64,000 bases of DNA from Bdellovibrionaceae bacterium UBA2339 (GCA_002344785.1 DDUL01000047.1:5772-69771); one strand, 5' to 3'. Shown: positions 41,819-50,073, counted from the stretch's first letter. Notes: generated by a model not told the origin, from the sequence alone. Program-made: numbers and translations.

Positions 41819-42796
41819 TTAACGCTGGCGCTTCTTGGTGTAGGCCTTCGCCCAGCTTCGCACTCGAGGTAAAGTGGCGAACAGGAACTCCAGCAAGAGT
41901 CTTCGTGGAACGAATCGACGCAAGTAATAGAAGACTTCGGCGTCGTAAGTTGCTGGGATCCACAGCGGCGGATTTTTTCTTTGAATGGTCTTCAGAATTC
42001 GCCGAGCGACGGCCTGAGGAGTTGTGAGGCTTAAGCCCATTAGGCGCTCGATGAAGGGAGTCATGTGCAGATAGTAGTCGGCGTACAGTCCCGTGCTTGG
42101 ATGTTCAGGGCCTGATTGGGTTGAGTATTTGACGTTCATGAAGGACTTGGATCGAACAAAGCCGGGCTGAATGAGGCTGACATTGATGCCGAGCGGTCGC
42201 ACCTCATACCAAAGTGCTTCGCTGATTCCTTCAAGGGCATACTTCGAGGCGCTGTAGGAACCCATCGTCGGCATCGCCAACATGCCGCTCACAGATGAGA
42301 CATTGATGATCTTGCCTCGTCCAATTTTTCGCATGGAAGGTAAGACGCCACGAATGAGGGCGACAGGGCCAAAATAGTTAGCGTCGAATTGATCGAGCTC
42401 TTCGGCGGCGCTCATATGCTCGACAACAGCTCGGTAGCTGACCCCGGCATTGTTGACCAACACATTGACGCCCGTCCATCGTGAGTTGATTTCCTCAAGC
42501 AAGCGGTTTCGATCAGTTTCTGAAGTCACATCAAGGGGCCGGATCCAGAATCGATCGGATTCACGAAACTTGCTGCGCAAGACTTCAAGAGACTTGCTTC
42601 TCGCGGTGATCACAACTCGGTATTGAGTTTGTTGTTCAAGTAATTCCGCAAGTGCCAAGCCAATTCCCGAACTGCAGCCGGTCACGAGAATGACGGGCTT
42701 GATTTTGCCGGATGGCGCATCTCGAGCTGCGACCTCGTCTGTGTTCGGTTGAGACTTAAACAAGCGACTTGCGCTTTCTAAGCTGCTCAAAGCCAA
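41819..42796 (-). CDS. Short-chain dehydrogenase/reductase with C-terminal extension
   Basis: About 325 residues. Thr-Gly-Cys-Ser-Ser-Gly-Ile-Gly is the cofactor motif, Asn-Asn-Ala-Gly the structural one, and the catalytic triad is Ser-Ser-Val plus Tyr-Ser-Ala-Ser-Lys. The first 30 residues (Ser/Lys-rich) and the last 75 residues, with Arg-Arg-Phe-Val-Pro-Arg-Arg-Leu-Leu-Leu, go beyond the usual 250-residue domain. The tail looks amphipathic and basic, perhaps membrane-associated. No ATG lies near the start; TTG at 42796 or 42763 are the options. The substrate is unknown. The reading frame overlaps the ribbon-helix-helix gene by up to 41 bases. Confidence 0.85.
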   Translation of the reverse strand: MALSSLESASRLFKSQPNTDEVAARDAPSGKIKPVILVTGCSSGIGLALAELLEQQTQYRVVITARSKSLEVLRSKFRESDRFWIRPLDVTSETDRNRLLEEINSRWTGVNVLVNNAGVSYRAVVEHMSAAEELDQFDANYFGPVALIRGVLPSMRKIGRGKIINVSSVSGMLAMPTMGSYSASKYALEGISEALWYEVRPLGINVSLIQPGFVRSKSFMNVKYSTQSGPEHPSTGLYADYYLHMTPFIERLMGLSLTTPQAVARRILKTIQRKNPPLWIPATYDAEVFYYLRRFVPRRLLLEFLFATLPRVRSWAKAYTKKRQR

Positions 42797-42989
42797 GCTC
42801 GAGTGCCCTGAGGAACACGGAATTCTTTTTGAGCTTGATTCGTCGGTATTCGGGCTGATTGGAAAGCAGCGCGAGGATCGACTCGAATTCGTCCACGAAG
42901 GCGTCCTTCTCGTCCCGACTGACTCTGAAACCCAATATGGGGTAGTTGGCGTTGATGTCGATGGACTTTTTCTTTCGTTCTGGTGGCAT
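42756..42989 (-). CDS. Ribbon-helix-helix-like small DNA-binding protein
   Basis: 77 residues: a basic start (Arg-Lys-Lys-Lys), a strand-like Asp-Ile-Asn-Ala-Asn-Tyr-Pro-Ile-Leu-Gly-Phe-Arg-Val-Ser, two helices and a basic C-terminus. The pattern resembles RHH repressors, in which the strand contacts DNA. The ATG at 42989 has no ribosome-binding site. A perfect TATAAT lies on the same strand at 43012-43007, only about 18 bases before the ATG, so the mRNA may be nearly leaderless. Three ATAATTAT boxes overlap that promoter, which fits autoregulation. It precedes the short-chain dehydrogenase gene and overlaps it. Confidence 0.55.
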   Translation of the reverse strand: MPPERKKKSIDINANYPILGFRVSRDEKDAFVDEFESILALLSNQPEYRRIKLKKNSVFLRALELGFEQLRKRKSLV

Positions 42990-42992
42990 ATG

Positions 42993-43033
42993 ATAATTAT
43001 CGGATAATTATAAAATATAGATCAAATAATTAT
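42993..43033. promoter_or_regulatory. Operator array: three ATAATTAT palindromes at 11-bp spacing
   Basis: Copies lie at 42993-43000, 43004-43011 and 43026-43033, with starts separated by 11 and 22 bases, about one and two helical turns. Each octamer is a perfect palindrome. A minus-strand -10 box TATAAT (43012-43007) overlaps the second copy. This is a typical layout for cooperative binding of a small ribbon-helix-helix repressor, and the adjacent gene at 42756-42989 is the likely regulator. No clear -35 is seen. Confidence 0.7.
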
Positions 43034-43109
43034 TTGCTAAAGTTTCTGGAGGGAGTTGCCGAAGAGTTTTGAGGATGCCCCTGCAAGGGCCCCATGAAAC
43101 GGAGCGTTT

Positions 43110-43277
43110 GTGAATTATCTGAAGCGACTTGAGCGCGAACTGATTCGGGACTGGCAAAGACTCCAAGAGGAGATCAATCCGGCCCTCAAAGCTCTGGCCA
43201 TCAAGGCCTACTACGTGAAATTTGAGCTGTATCGCCAATCGCGCGCGTGGAACCAAGAGTTGGTCACCCGAGTTTGA
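43110..43277 (+). CDS. Small helical protein, 55 aa
   Basis: GTG at 43110 with GGAG five bases upstream opens a 55-codon frame ending in TGA at 43275-43277. The product is Lys/Glu/Arg/Leu-rich and looks like two amphipathic helices (Tyr-Leu-Lys-Arg-Leu-Glu-Arg-Glu-Leu-Ile and Ile-Lys-Ala-Tyr-Tyr-Val-Lys-Phe-Glu-Leu). That pattern is more protein-like than random. An intrinsic terminator at 43348-43377 follows. No family is known to me. It lies divergent to the ribbon-helix-helix gene and could share its operator. Confidence 0.5.
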   Translation: MNYLKRLERELIRDWQRLQEEINPALKALAIKAYYVKFELYRQSRAWNQELVTRV

Positions 43278-43347
43278 ATGAGCCTGAGCGCTCTGTCGTC
43301 GAAGCAGAACTCAAGAGCTGTCGGACTTTGCGGATCCAGAAACCGCG

Positions 43348-43377
43348 GCGCCGAGAAAACGGCGCGTCAGAATTTTT
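43348..43377 (+). terminator. Intrinsic terminator after the 55-aa gene
   Basis: GCGCCG (43348-43353) pairs with CGGCGC (43360-43365) around AGAAAA; seven bases later AATTTTT follows. The stem is short but GC-only, and the T-run is a little distant. Confidence 0.6.
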
Positions 43378-43439
43378 GAGTCGCTTCGATCTTAAATCCT
43401 TCGAAGCAGTCTTTCTGACGGAGAGGCACCCCTGAAACG

Positions 43440-43463
43440 ACAAAACCCGCTTGATGGCGGGTT
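43440..43463 (-). terminator. Intrinsic terminator of the tRNA unit
   Basis: On the minus strand AACCCGC (43463-43457) pairs with GCGGGTT (43450-43444) around CATCAA. The stem is followed by more T residues. It lies 31 bases after the tRNA-Glu 3' end and closes the Lys-Glu tRNA transcript. Confidence 0.85.
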
Positions 43464-43493
43464 CTCAGTCGGATCCTCTCAGTCGGAAAAAGT

Positions 43494-43569
43494 TGGCGTC
43501 CCCATGGGGATTTGAACCCCAGTATCCACCGTGAAAGGGTGGTGTCCTAGGCCACTAGACGATGGGGAC
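43494..43569 (-). tRNA. tRNA-Glu (anticodon UUC)
   Basis: 76 bases including the encoded CCA. The acceptor GTCCCC pairs with GGGGAC, with discriminator G. The anticodon stem CACCC/GGGTG-type surrounds the loop TTTCACG with anticodon TTC. The T-loop is GGTTTGAATCC, with G-x-T-T-x-A in order. It follows tRNA-Lys by 37 bases and precedes the terminator, so both are one transcript read leftward. Confidence 0.97.
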
Positions 43570-43606
43570 CCGAGACATTTGCGATCAGACTTCGCGCTTG
43601 AGAAAG

Positions 43607-43682
43607 TGGTGAGCCGCGATGGATTTGAACCATCGACCCCATCCTTAAAAGGGATGTGCTCTACCGGCTGAGCTAGCGGCTC
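43607..43682 (-). tRNA. tRNA-Lys (anticodon UUU)
   Basis: 76 bases including CCA. The acceptor GAGCCGC pairs with GCGGCTC, with discriminator A. The D-arm is GCTCAGCCGGTAGAGC, the anticodon stem CATCC/GGATG holds CTTTTAA (TTT), and the T-arm has GGTTCAAATCC. It is the first of the two tRNAs in the unit. The gap to purA (43683-43829) holds only a short non-coding stretch. Confidence 0.97.
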
Positions 43683-43829
43683 GTCACCAGGTCAAAAGCG
43701 AGGCGCCAAATTCCGATTTTTAGCTCTTACTGTCAACTAGAATGGAAGAAATCTGCGGGCAGTGGCGGAAGGATCTGTGAGCCGGTGGCCTCGCGAACAT
43801 GCTGAAACTTCAAGCAAATTCGCGAGCCC

Positions 43830-45125
43830 TTAGGAGAACAGCGGCTTGATCCAGAGGGTTTGCTCGCGGCCGGGGCCGACGGAGACAACATCAATCGGTG
43901 TGGCGACCTCGCTGGCGACAAACTGGATGTAGTCGCGTGCGGCTTGCGGCAGATCCTGAAGCGCGCGCACGTTTCGCAGATCACCCGACCAACCGCTCAG
44001 CGTGCGGTACACCGGCTCAACGCGCGTGAGGTCCGTCGATGAGACGGGGAGTTCTTTGATCTCTTGTCCGTCGAGGCGATAGGCAGTGCAAACTTCGATG
44101 CGCTCGTGCCCGCTCAGTACATCCAACTTCATCAGCGCGAGCGAAGTGATGCCGTTGACGCGAATGGCGTACTTGAGCGCGACCAAGTCGAGCCAGCCGC
44201 AGCGACGCGGTCGTCCTGTGGTGGCGCCGAACTCGCCGCCTTCTTGGCGCAGGCGCTCGGCCAGATCGCCTTGGATTTCCGTAGGAAAGGGGCCTGAGCC
44301 CACGCGCGTGGTGTAGGCCTTCGTGATGCCGACAATTTTCTGCACGAGGTTCGGGCCGACGCCTGAGCCGACGCAAGCCGAGCCCGAGAGCGTGGAGCTT
44401 GAAGTGACGAAAGGGTAAGTGCCGTGCAGGAGATCCAGCATGGTGCCTTGCGCGCCTTCGAACAAAACTTTGCGGCCGCCTTTGAGGGCTTTGTGGATGA
44501 TGAACGAGGCGTCCTTGCAGCGGTAGGGCTCAAGTTCTTCCGCAAGAGCCAGCACTTCGCGCTCGACGTCTTCCACCGCCACGGGCTTGGCGTTGTAGAA
44601 CTTCTCAAGCAAGAAGTTCTTCTCTTTCAATGAGTGCTCCAGTTTCTCGCGAAGCTTGGCGCGATCAAACAGATCGCTGAACAAAATCGCGCGGCGCGAA
44701 GCTCGGTCTTCATAGGCGGGACCAATGCCCTTGCCGGTGGTGCCGATCTTTTCGTTGCCGAGTGCGGCCTCGCGCGCTTGATCGAGTTGTCGGTGATAAG
44801 ACAAGAGCACGGTGCACTGATCGGAAATGCGCAGCTGCTCGGGATTTGCCAACACGCCTGCGGCCTTGAGGTCGCGGATTTCTTTGGCCACTTCGGCGAG
44901 ATCCAGCACCACGCCTGCCGCAATCATGCAGGTGGTTTTTGGATGCAGAATTCCGCTCGGGACCAGATGCAATACGGTTTTGACATTATTGACCACCAGC
45001 GTGTGGCCGGCGTTGGCGCCGCCTTGGTAGCGCACCACGAAGTCCGCGTGTGCGGAGAAGACGTCGACGACTTTACCTTTGCCTTCGTCGCCCCACTGGG
45101 CGCCGACTACGATTAAGCCCGGCAT
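43830..45125 (-). CDS. purA: Adenylosuccinate synthetase PurA
   Basis: 431 residues from the ATG at 45125, the normal PurA length; the frame extends to 45467 without a fitting start. The GTP/IMP site Val-Val-Gly-Ala-Gln-Trp-Gly-Asp-Glu-Gly-Lys-Gly-Lys is exact. Also seen are Gly-Gly-Ala-Asn-Ala-Gly-His-Thr, the Ser-Ser-Ser-Thr-Leu-Ser-Gly loop, Arg-Val-Gly-Ser-Gly-Pro-Phe-Pro-Thr-Glu and Gly-Arg-Pro-Arg-Arg-Cys-Gly-Trp. It joins IMP and aspartate to adenylosuccinate using GTP, the first committed step to AMP, in the cytoplasm. It lies 100 bases downstream of serA on the same strand and may be read through from it. Confidence 0.98.
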   Translation of the reverse strand: MPGLIVVGAQWGDEGKGKVVDVFSAHADFVVRYQGGANAGHTLVVNNVKTVLHLVPSGILHPKTTCMIAAGVVLDLAEVAKEIRDLKAAGVLANPEQLRISDQCTVLLSYHRQLDQAREAALGNEKIGTTGKGIGPAYEDRASRRAILFSDLFDRAKLREKLEHSLKEKNFLLEKFYNAKPVAVEDVEREVLALAEELEPYRCKDASFIIHKALKGGRKVLFEGAQGTMLDLLHGTYPFVTSSSTLSGSACVGSGVGPNLVQKIVGITKAYTTRVGSGPFPTEIQGDLAERLRQEGGEFGATTGRPRRCGWLDLVALKYAIRVNGITSLALMKLDVLSGHERIEVCTAYRLDGQEIKELPVSSTDLTRVEPVYRTLSGWSGDLRNVRALQDLPQAARDYIQFVASEVATPIDVVSVGPGREQTLWIKPLFS

Positions 45126-45225
45126 AAATCCTCCGCCATCGACAAGTGCATTCCGGATTGGTTCACGATGATCGAAGCCGAGAAAGTCGCAGACTTGACG
45201 AGCTTTATCAAGCCTGCGCCGAGGG

Positions 45226-46230
45226 CTATGGGTTAAAGCGACTTGTGTACCACTCCGCTTGCGGCGGCAGCATGTTCGGAGCGTCGAGGCCTTGCGTGCC
45301 CTCAATTGCCCCAAGTAATTGCAAAAGGCTTGACGCCGCCTGCAGAGAGGCCTCTCGGAAGGCGGCCTCAGTGAGAGCGCCCATGTGAGGTGTGCACAGA
45401 ACTTGCGGATGCGACCAAAGTGGCGAGTCCGCAGGCAAAGGCTCACGCGCGAACACATCCAGCGCAAACACTCCCGCGCCCCCGGCCTTCAAATGCGTCA
45501 GCAAATTGTCTTCGGCAAGGACTTCGCCGCGCGAAGTGTTGATCAGAATTTGACCTTCGCGCAGATGCTGCAAGTGACCGCCGTGAATGAGCCGGCGCGT
45601 TTCATCGGTGAGTGGCACATGCAGGCTGATCACATCGGCGGCATGAATCAATTCGTCCAGCGCCAATCGATCCGCTCCGATGTTGCCGAAGGCCTCGTCG
45701 TCCAAGTACGGATCATAGGCGACCAGCTTCATGCCGAAAGCCTGTGCGATGCGGCCGACTCGGCGGCCGATGCGACCGAGTCCCACAATACCGTAGGTGC
45801 GACCACTTAGGTTTTCGCCCAGCAATTCATCGCGCGAAGCCCAGCGGGCCTCCGTCTGCGCGCGCCAGGCGCTGTTTAACTTTCGTGCGGCTGTCAGCGC
45901 GAGGGCCCAAGTCAACTCGGCCGCCGGAGCCGTATGCGCATCAGGCGTATAAGCCAATCGCACGCCGCGCTCTTGGGCCGCGGCCAAGTCCATATGCTCA
46001 AAGCCCGCCGTGGCGGTGACGGCCGCGCGAAGCTCGGGTGCTTGAGCCAAGCGCGCGCGTGTGAGCGCAAACTTGCTTCGCACGATCAGCCCATTGCAGG
46101 CGGCGAGATCCGCACCACTTTTGACATCCACAATGCGCGCGTTCTTTTTGCCGTGAAGCTTTTCCGTCAGCCAGGCACGAGCTTCAGCATGAAAACGATC
46201 GGCCACGCCGACGACAAAGCCATCTTTCAT
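45226..46230 (-). CDS. serA: D-3-phosphoglycerate dehydrogenase-like protein (short form)
   Basis: 334 residues, of the short D-2-hydroxyacid dehydrogenase type without an ACT regulatory domain. The NAD site is Gly-Leu-Gly-Arg-Ile-Gly. The catalytic residues are Arg in Asn-Thr-Ser-Arg-Gly-Glu, Glu in Phe-Ala-Arg-Glu-Pro, and His in Thr-Pro-His-Met-Gly. The N-terminal catalytic half has Ile-Val-Arg-Ser-Lys and Ala-Gly-Phe-Glu-His. The start ATG overlaps the stop of the upstream aminotransferase gene by four bases. The two would supply oxidation of 3-phosphoglycerate and transamination of the product in serine synthesis. Other 2-hydroxyacids are possible substrates. A lack of ACT suggests no serine feedback at this domain. 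Confidence 0.85.
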   Translation of the reverse strand: MKDGFVVGVADRFHAEARAWLTEKLHGKKNARIVDVKSGADLAACNGLIVRSKFALTRARLAQAPELRAAVTATAGFEHMDLAAAQERGVRLAYTPDAHTAPAAELTWALALTAARKLNSAWRAQTEARWASRDELLGENLSGRTYGIVGLGRIGRRVGRIAQAFGMKLVAYDPYLDDEAFGNIGADRLALDELIHAADVISLHVPLTDETRRLIHGGHLQHLREGQILINTSRGEVLAEDNLLTHLKAGGAGVFALDVFAREPLPADSPLWSHPQVLCTPHMGALTEAAFREASLQAASSLLQLLGAIEGTQGLDAPNMLPPQAEWYTSRFNP

Positions 46231-47474
46231 CGGGGGCCCTCGCTGCGCGTGGGGTTTGCTAATACAAACGGATGCTGAGTCAGCACATCCGCGGCAACCT
46301 GCAAGGCATCGCGGCGCTGAGTGGGCGAAACCGAACCAGGTCGCATGCTCTCGAGCGAGTCCGCAAGGCCCGCGATGGCGGCGAGCAGATCTTCATCGCG
46401 AATGTAGCCCATATGCCCAAGTCGCAGCACTCGCCCTTTGAGTTGATCTTGTCCGCCCATGAGGATGAGGCCGTGTTCGACTTCCAACTTCTCTCGCCAC
46501 TTTTGTCCATCAAGGCCTTCAGGCACGGCGATCGCGGTCAGCGTGGGAGCTGGCACGCGCGGAAAAACTTTGAGTCCAAGATGGGGAAGCGCGGATCGAG
46601 TCGCTAGCGACAGGCCCGCAATGCGATGCTGCCAATGTGAGGCGCCGACGGCCTCGATGCGCGAAAGTATGAATTCAAGAGCGCGAAGCAAGGGTACGGG
46701 TGAGGAGAAATGCGATTCGCCGCGCTGATTGGCGGCAAGCTCCGCGCGAATGTCGAAATAGCTGCGCGGCGCTCGCGCCTGAGGAATCTTTTGCCAAGCG
46801 CGCTGACTCCACGCCACCAGGGCCAGGCCTGTGGGCAGCATGAAAGCCTTTTGGCTGCCGCCCACCATGCCGTCGATGTCCCACGCATCCATCGGCAGCG
46901 ACATCGCACCGAGTGCGGTGATCGCATCGAGCAGCACCAAAGTTTCACTATGGCGTGCGCGCGCGATCTGCGCGATCTCGCGCACCGGATGCAAAGCGCC
47001 TGTCGAAGTTTCGCAGACCTGAGACATGAGAATTTGCAGCGGCTCTTGATCGCGAAGCCAAACTTGCAACTTGTGCGGATCGACCGACTCGCCCCATGGC
47101 ACTTCAAAGCGACTGAGCTTCGCACCATAAGCTTGCGCCATCTCCGCCCAGCGCTCGCCGAATTTTCCGCTCACGATCACACCCACGCGATCACCGGGCG
47201 AGAGCACATTGACGAGCAAAGACTCCATGCCGCCTGAGCCTGTGCAAGTTTGCACAAAGGCTGGCTGGTTTGTGCCGAACACGCGAGGCAAAAGCGCGAG
47301 TAGATTTCGATACACCTTCAAGAATTCCGGCGTACGGTGATGCTCGATCGGTCGCGCCAAAATTTCGAGCACCTCGGGAGGTACGGGCACCGGCCCAGGA
47401 GTGAGAAGTCTCGCGGGCCTTGCCGCGTGCGCGTTTGGGGGAGCTTTGAGATTAAAATCAGCTGGCGAGTTCAC
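46227..47474 (-). CDS. Class V aminotransferase (serine/alanine-glyoxylate or phosphoserine type)
   Basis: 415 residues from a GTG with AAAGG upstream. Lys209 in Gly-Gly-Ser-Gln-Lys-Ala-Phe binds PLP. Other landmarks are Leu-Leu-Thr-Pro-Gly-Pro-Val-Pro-Val-Pro-Pro at the start, Gly-Ser-Gly-Gly-Met-Glu-Ser-Leu, Glu-Thr-Ser-Thr-Gly-Ala, Leu-Leu-Asp-Ala-Ile-Thr-Ala-Leu-Gly and Gly-Gly-Gln-Asp-Gln-Leu-Lys-Gly-Arg. These match the alanine/serine-glyoxylate aminotransferase group. Because it is fused by overlap to serA, its likely role here is phosphohydroxypyruvate transamination (SerC function) rather than glyoxylate metabolism. That is an inference from context. No serB was seen nearby. Confidence 0.9.
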   Translation of the reverse strand: MNSPADFNLKAPPNAHAARPARLLTPGPVPVPPEVLEILARPIEHHRTPEFLKVYRNLLALLPRVFGTNQPAFVQTCTGSGGMESLLVNVLSPGDRVGVIVSGKFGERWAEMAQAYGAKLSRFEVPWGESVDPHKLQVWLRDQEPLQILMSQVCETSTGALHPVREIAQIARARHSETLVLLDAITALGAMSLPMDAWDIDGMVGGSQKAFMLPTGLALVAWSQRAWQKIPQARAPRSYFDIRAELAANQRGESHFSSPVPLLRALEFILSRIEAVGASHWQHRIAGLSLATRSALPHLGLKVFPRVPAPTLTAIAVPEGLDGQKWREKLEVEHGLILMGGQDQLKGRVLRLGHMGYIRDEDLLAAIAGLADSLESMRPGSVSPTQRRDALQVAADVLTQHPFVLANPTRSEGPR

Positions 47475-47720
47475 AAGGCCTTTCGTCTGCGGGCTTGTCG
47501 ACGGATGACTGCGATCCGATCCGTGCAGAACGGATGCGCAGAAATCCGACTTGAGCAGACTGAATCAGAGCAGACTGAACCAGAGCGGCGCGAAACAGGT
47601 GGCGCTTCCTTCGAAGCTCTCCTTGAAGAGCGACCGCCTCATCGCTAAACTCATCGCATGCCAACCCGCCCTATGGGAATACCTCAGCCACGCTTTTTCC
47701 GAACTCGCGCAGCGTGTCTT

Positions 47721-48311
47721 ATGTCATTTCGCGCTGATCGTGCGCTCAGCATGGGTGTGGGGGCGATTCTCATGGCTTTTGCGCTCAGCTCTTGTGCGTA
47801 TTCATGGGGCCTGGGGCCTCGGCGTTTGCCGGAAGGTCACACGCGACTGGCGATCCCCGTGTTCAAGAATCGCACGCATGAGGCGGGCGCCGAAGTGGCG
47901 TTCACCAATTCGATGATTCGCGAGTTTCAACGCTCGCGCATTGGACAGATCGTCGATAAGCGCGAAGCCGAAGTGGTGCTGGAAGGCAGCGTGGATGAGA
48001 TCGTGTCGACTTCGGTTGACCAGTTGAAAGTCGACCAGCTGGGCGGTTTGATTCCGCAAGGAACCATCTTGAACACGGTTTATCGCGTGACGGTTCACAC
48101 GAGCTTGCAGCTGAAGCGCGTGAGCGATGGACGCATCATTTGGTCGGACTCGTTCAGTGGTGAGCGTAGCTATCTGGCGCCAAAGCTGGGTCTAGAAGGC
48201 TTGAATTCGGCCAACGCGCTTTACAATCACAGCGCTCGCCAGGAGTTGATCGCGGCGATGGCTGTGGATGTGATGGCCGAGGCCCATGGCCGCCTGACGG
48301 AGAATTTCTGA
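47721..48311 (+). CDS. lptE: LPS-assembly lipoprotein LptE
   Basis: The start is uncertain. The ATG at 47721 gives a compact signal peptide ending in Ala-Leu-Ser-Ser-Cys-Ala, whereas the frame begins at 47658. After Cys the protein has Tyr-Ser-Trp, Pro-Val-Phe-Lys-Asn-Arg-Thr at the first strand, Thr-Asn-Ser-Met-Ile-Arg-Glu-Phe, and a Glu-Gly-Ser-Val-Asp-Glu-Ile strand typical of LptE (RlpB). It plugs and supports the LptD barrel that exports LPS. The next gene, holA, starts on the last base of its TGA, the same lptE-holA order as in Escherichia coli, which supports the call. Confidence 0.85.
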   Translation: MSFRADRALSMGVGAILMAFALSSCAYSWGLGPRRLPEGHTRLAIPVFKNRTHEAGAEVAFTNSMIREFQRSRIGQIVDKREAEVVLEGSVDEIVSTSVDQLKVDQLGGLIPQGTILNTVYRVTVHTSLQLKRVSDGRIIWSDSFSGERSYLAPKLGLEGLNSANALYNHSARQELIAAMAVDVMAEAHGRLTENF

Positions 48312-49345
48312 TGGCCGCCACAGAGATGACCTACAACCGCCTCACGCAAGTGCTCAAAAAGAACGAGTTCGCGCCGCTGTATCTATTCTTTGGCGAAGAG
48401 AGCTTTCTTTCCGAGCGCGCCGCCGGGGATGTGGTTCAGGCGGTGGTGCCCGAGGGATATCGCGACTTCAATCTGAGTGTGTTCGACGGACAAGACTGCG
48501 ACGTGAACCGAGTCCGCGATGCGCTGGAAACCTTGCCGATGATGGCGCCGAATCGCTTGGTGCGCCTCGATCAGGCCGATGAATTGAAGGACAAGGAATG
48601 GGACGTGCTCATGCCGGTCATCGAACAGATGGCCGCCGGGCGCTTGACGGGTGTGGTGTTGGTGGTGCTGGCGCGCAAGATCGACAAGCGCAAAAAACAC
48701 TGGAAGCGTTTGTTGGAAAGCGGCGTGCAGATGGAGTGCAAGCGCCCCTATGAAAATCAAATTCCGGACTGGATTGATTTTTTGGGCGAAAGACATCGCA
48801 TCGGCTTCGACGAAGATTCGCGCTTGGCGCTCCAGCAGGTGGTGGGCTCGCACCTCCATGATCTCGATGGCGAAATTCGAAAGCTCTCCATTTACCTGGG
48901 CGGACGCGACGGCAGCAAAAAGGTGCAAGCCAAAGTTGAAGATGTGCTGAAGGTGGTCTCGCGCGTACGACACGAATCCGTCTTCGATTTCACGGATGCC
49001 GTCGGTCGCGGCGATCGCGCCCGCGCGCTCTACTGCTTGGCGAATCTGCTGGATCAAGGTCAAAACGAGATGGGGATCTTGGCGCTCGTGGGTCGGCACG
49101 TGCGAATTTTGCGCTCGATTCTTGAGGGCTCGCGCGAGGGACTGGTCGGCCAGAAGCTCGCGGCTCGCGCCGGTGTCTCGCCGTTTTTCCTTCGCGATTA
49201 TGTGGATCAGTCCAAGCTGTGGTCGGCCAACAAGTTGGACCAAGCGCTCGAGGCGCTGCTCGATACGGATCGCGCGCTGAAGTCTTCGCCGATGTCGTCG
49301 CACATTTGGCTGGAGAATTTCGTTTTGCGCATTTGTTCGCACTAA
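48311..49345 (+). CDS. holA: DNA polymerase III delta subunit HolA
   Basis: 344 residues, the usual length. The N-terminal AAA+-like part has Ala-Pro-Leu-Tyr-Leu-Phe-Phe-Gly-Glu-Glu, and further on are Leu-Asp-Gly-Glu-Ile-Arg-Lys-Leu, Phe-Asp-Phe-Thr-Asp-Ala and the Gln-Asn-Glu-Met-Gly-Ile-Leu-Ala-Leu helix. It loads the beta clamp as part of the clamp-loader complex. Its ATG overlaps the lptE TGA by one base. The start Met-Ala-Ala-Thr-Glu-Met-Thr fits. A PilZ protein gene follows 117 bases later. Confidence 0.93.
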   Translation: MAATEMTYNRLTQVLKKNEFAPLYLFFGEESFLSERAAGDVVQAVVPEGYRDFNLSVFDGQDCDVNRVRDALETLPMMAPNRLVRLDQADELKDKEWDVLMPVIEQMAAGRLTGVVLVVLARKIDKRKKHWKRLLESGVQMECKRPYENQIPDWIDFLGERHRIGFDEDSRLALQQVVGSHLHDLDGEIRKLSIYLGGRDGSKKVQAKVEDVLKVVSRVRHESVFDFTDAVGRGDRARALYCLANLLDQGQNEMGILALVGRHVRILRSILEGSREGLVGQKLAARAGVSPFFLRDYVDQSKLWSANKLDQALEALLDTDRALKSSPMSSHIWLENFVLRICSH

Positions 49346-49461
49346 ACCGCGGCTTGGATCTGAGCCGCCACTGGGGCCGGGCATTTTGAAAAGCACATTC
49401 AGGTGGCCCAGCCCGAGGTCCAGCTTTCAAGCTTCGGCCCCTGTTCGCCGATACGAAAGTG

Positions 49462-50043
49462 ATGGTCTTTCGACACTTTGTTGAACAAGCCAAGCTTGAG
49501 GACTCGCGTTCGGGAACGCGACGTGCGCCTCGTCGAACCTATCGGCGGCCCATGGGCCTCTTGTTCGATGGCGAATATCAGGTGATTGAAGGGCGTCAAC
49601 TCTCCGAAGGCGGAGCCATGATCGTGGTGCCAGCGTCCTTGGCGCGACGATGGACGGCGGGACGTTCCGGCACACTGGCGTTGATCTTGCCGGAGCAATT
49701 GGGGGCCGATACCGAGGGCAAAGCGAACTCGGACGAAGGGGCGATGGTGCTTCGGGCGGTCGCGATCTATCAAAACGCAGTGCCTGAAGGAGTCGCGATC
49801 GGCTTGAAGTTTACGGAACTTCCGTTTCAGCATCGTCGACGGATTCGAAACTATGTGGCGGCGAAGTCCGCCGATGAAGTCGCGTTTGAGACTCAAGGCG
49901 GGCGCGATGCCCAGCGGGCGGCATCCGAGTCTGAGCCGCTTGGGGATGGCGCATCGGCCTCCTCGGGCGGGCCGAGTCCGGCTTCGCCGATTGGGCCGAG
50001 CGATCACTTTACCCGCGCCAAGCCGCCACAGGCGGGTTCATAA
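49462..50043 (+). CDS. PilZ-domain protein
   Basis: 193 residues. Residues 20-130 are a PilZ domain: a basic Arg-Arg-x-x-Arg-Arg stretch, then Leu-Ser-Glu-Gly-Gly-Ala in place of the usual Asp/Asn-x-Ser-x-x-Gly, then Gly-Val-Ala-Ile-Gly-Leu-Lys-Phe and Arg-Arg-Arg-Ile-Arg-Asn-Tyr-Val. The basic patch and Ser-x-Gly-Gly suggest cyclic di-GMP binding, although the Asp is missing. The last 60 residues are a Ser/Pro/Ala linker with no known motif. The ATG at 49462 follows a GTG directly, and the ribosome-binding site is weak. A bidirectional terminator at 50074-50099 separates it from rpsT. Confidence 0.8.
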   Translation: MVFRHFVEQAKLEDSRSGTRRAPRRTYRRPMGLLFDGEYQVIEGRQLSEGGAMIVVPASLARRWTAGRSGTLALILPEQLGADTEGKANSDEGAMVLRAVAIYQNAVPEGVAIGLKFTELPFQHRRRIRNYVAAKSADEVAFETQGGRDAQRAASESEPLGDGASASSGGPSPASPIGPSDHFTRAKPPQAGS

Positions 50044-50073
50044 CGGCGAGGCTTGAGCCTGCGTGGGAAATAA

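Noticed and set aside
43008..43256. Leftward 82-aa frame
   Set aside because: It overlaps the 55-aa gene on the other strand, which has a ribosome-binding site and better composition. The leftward frame has no start signal and runs into the operator array.
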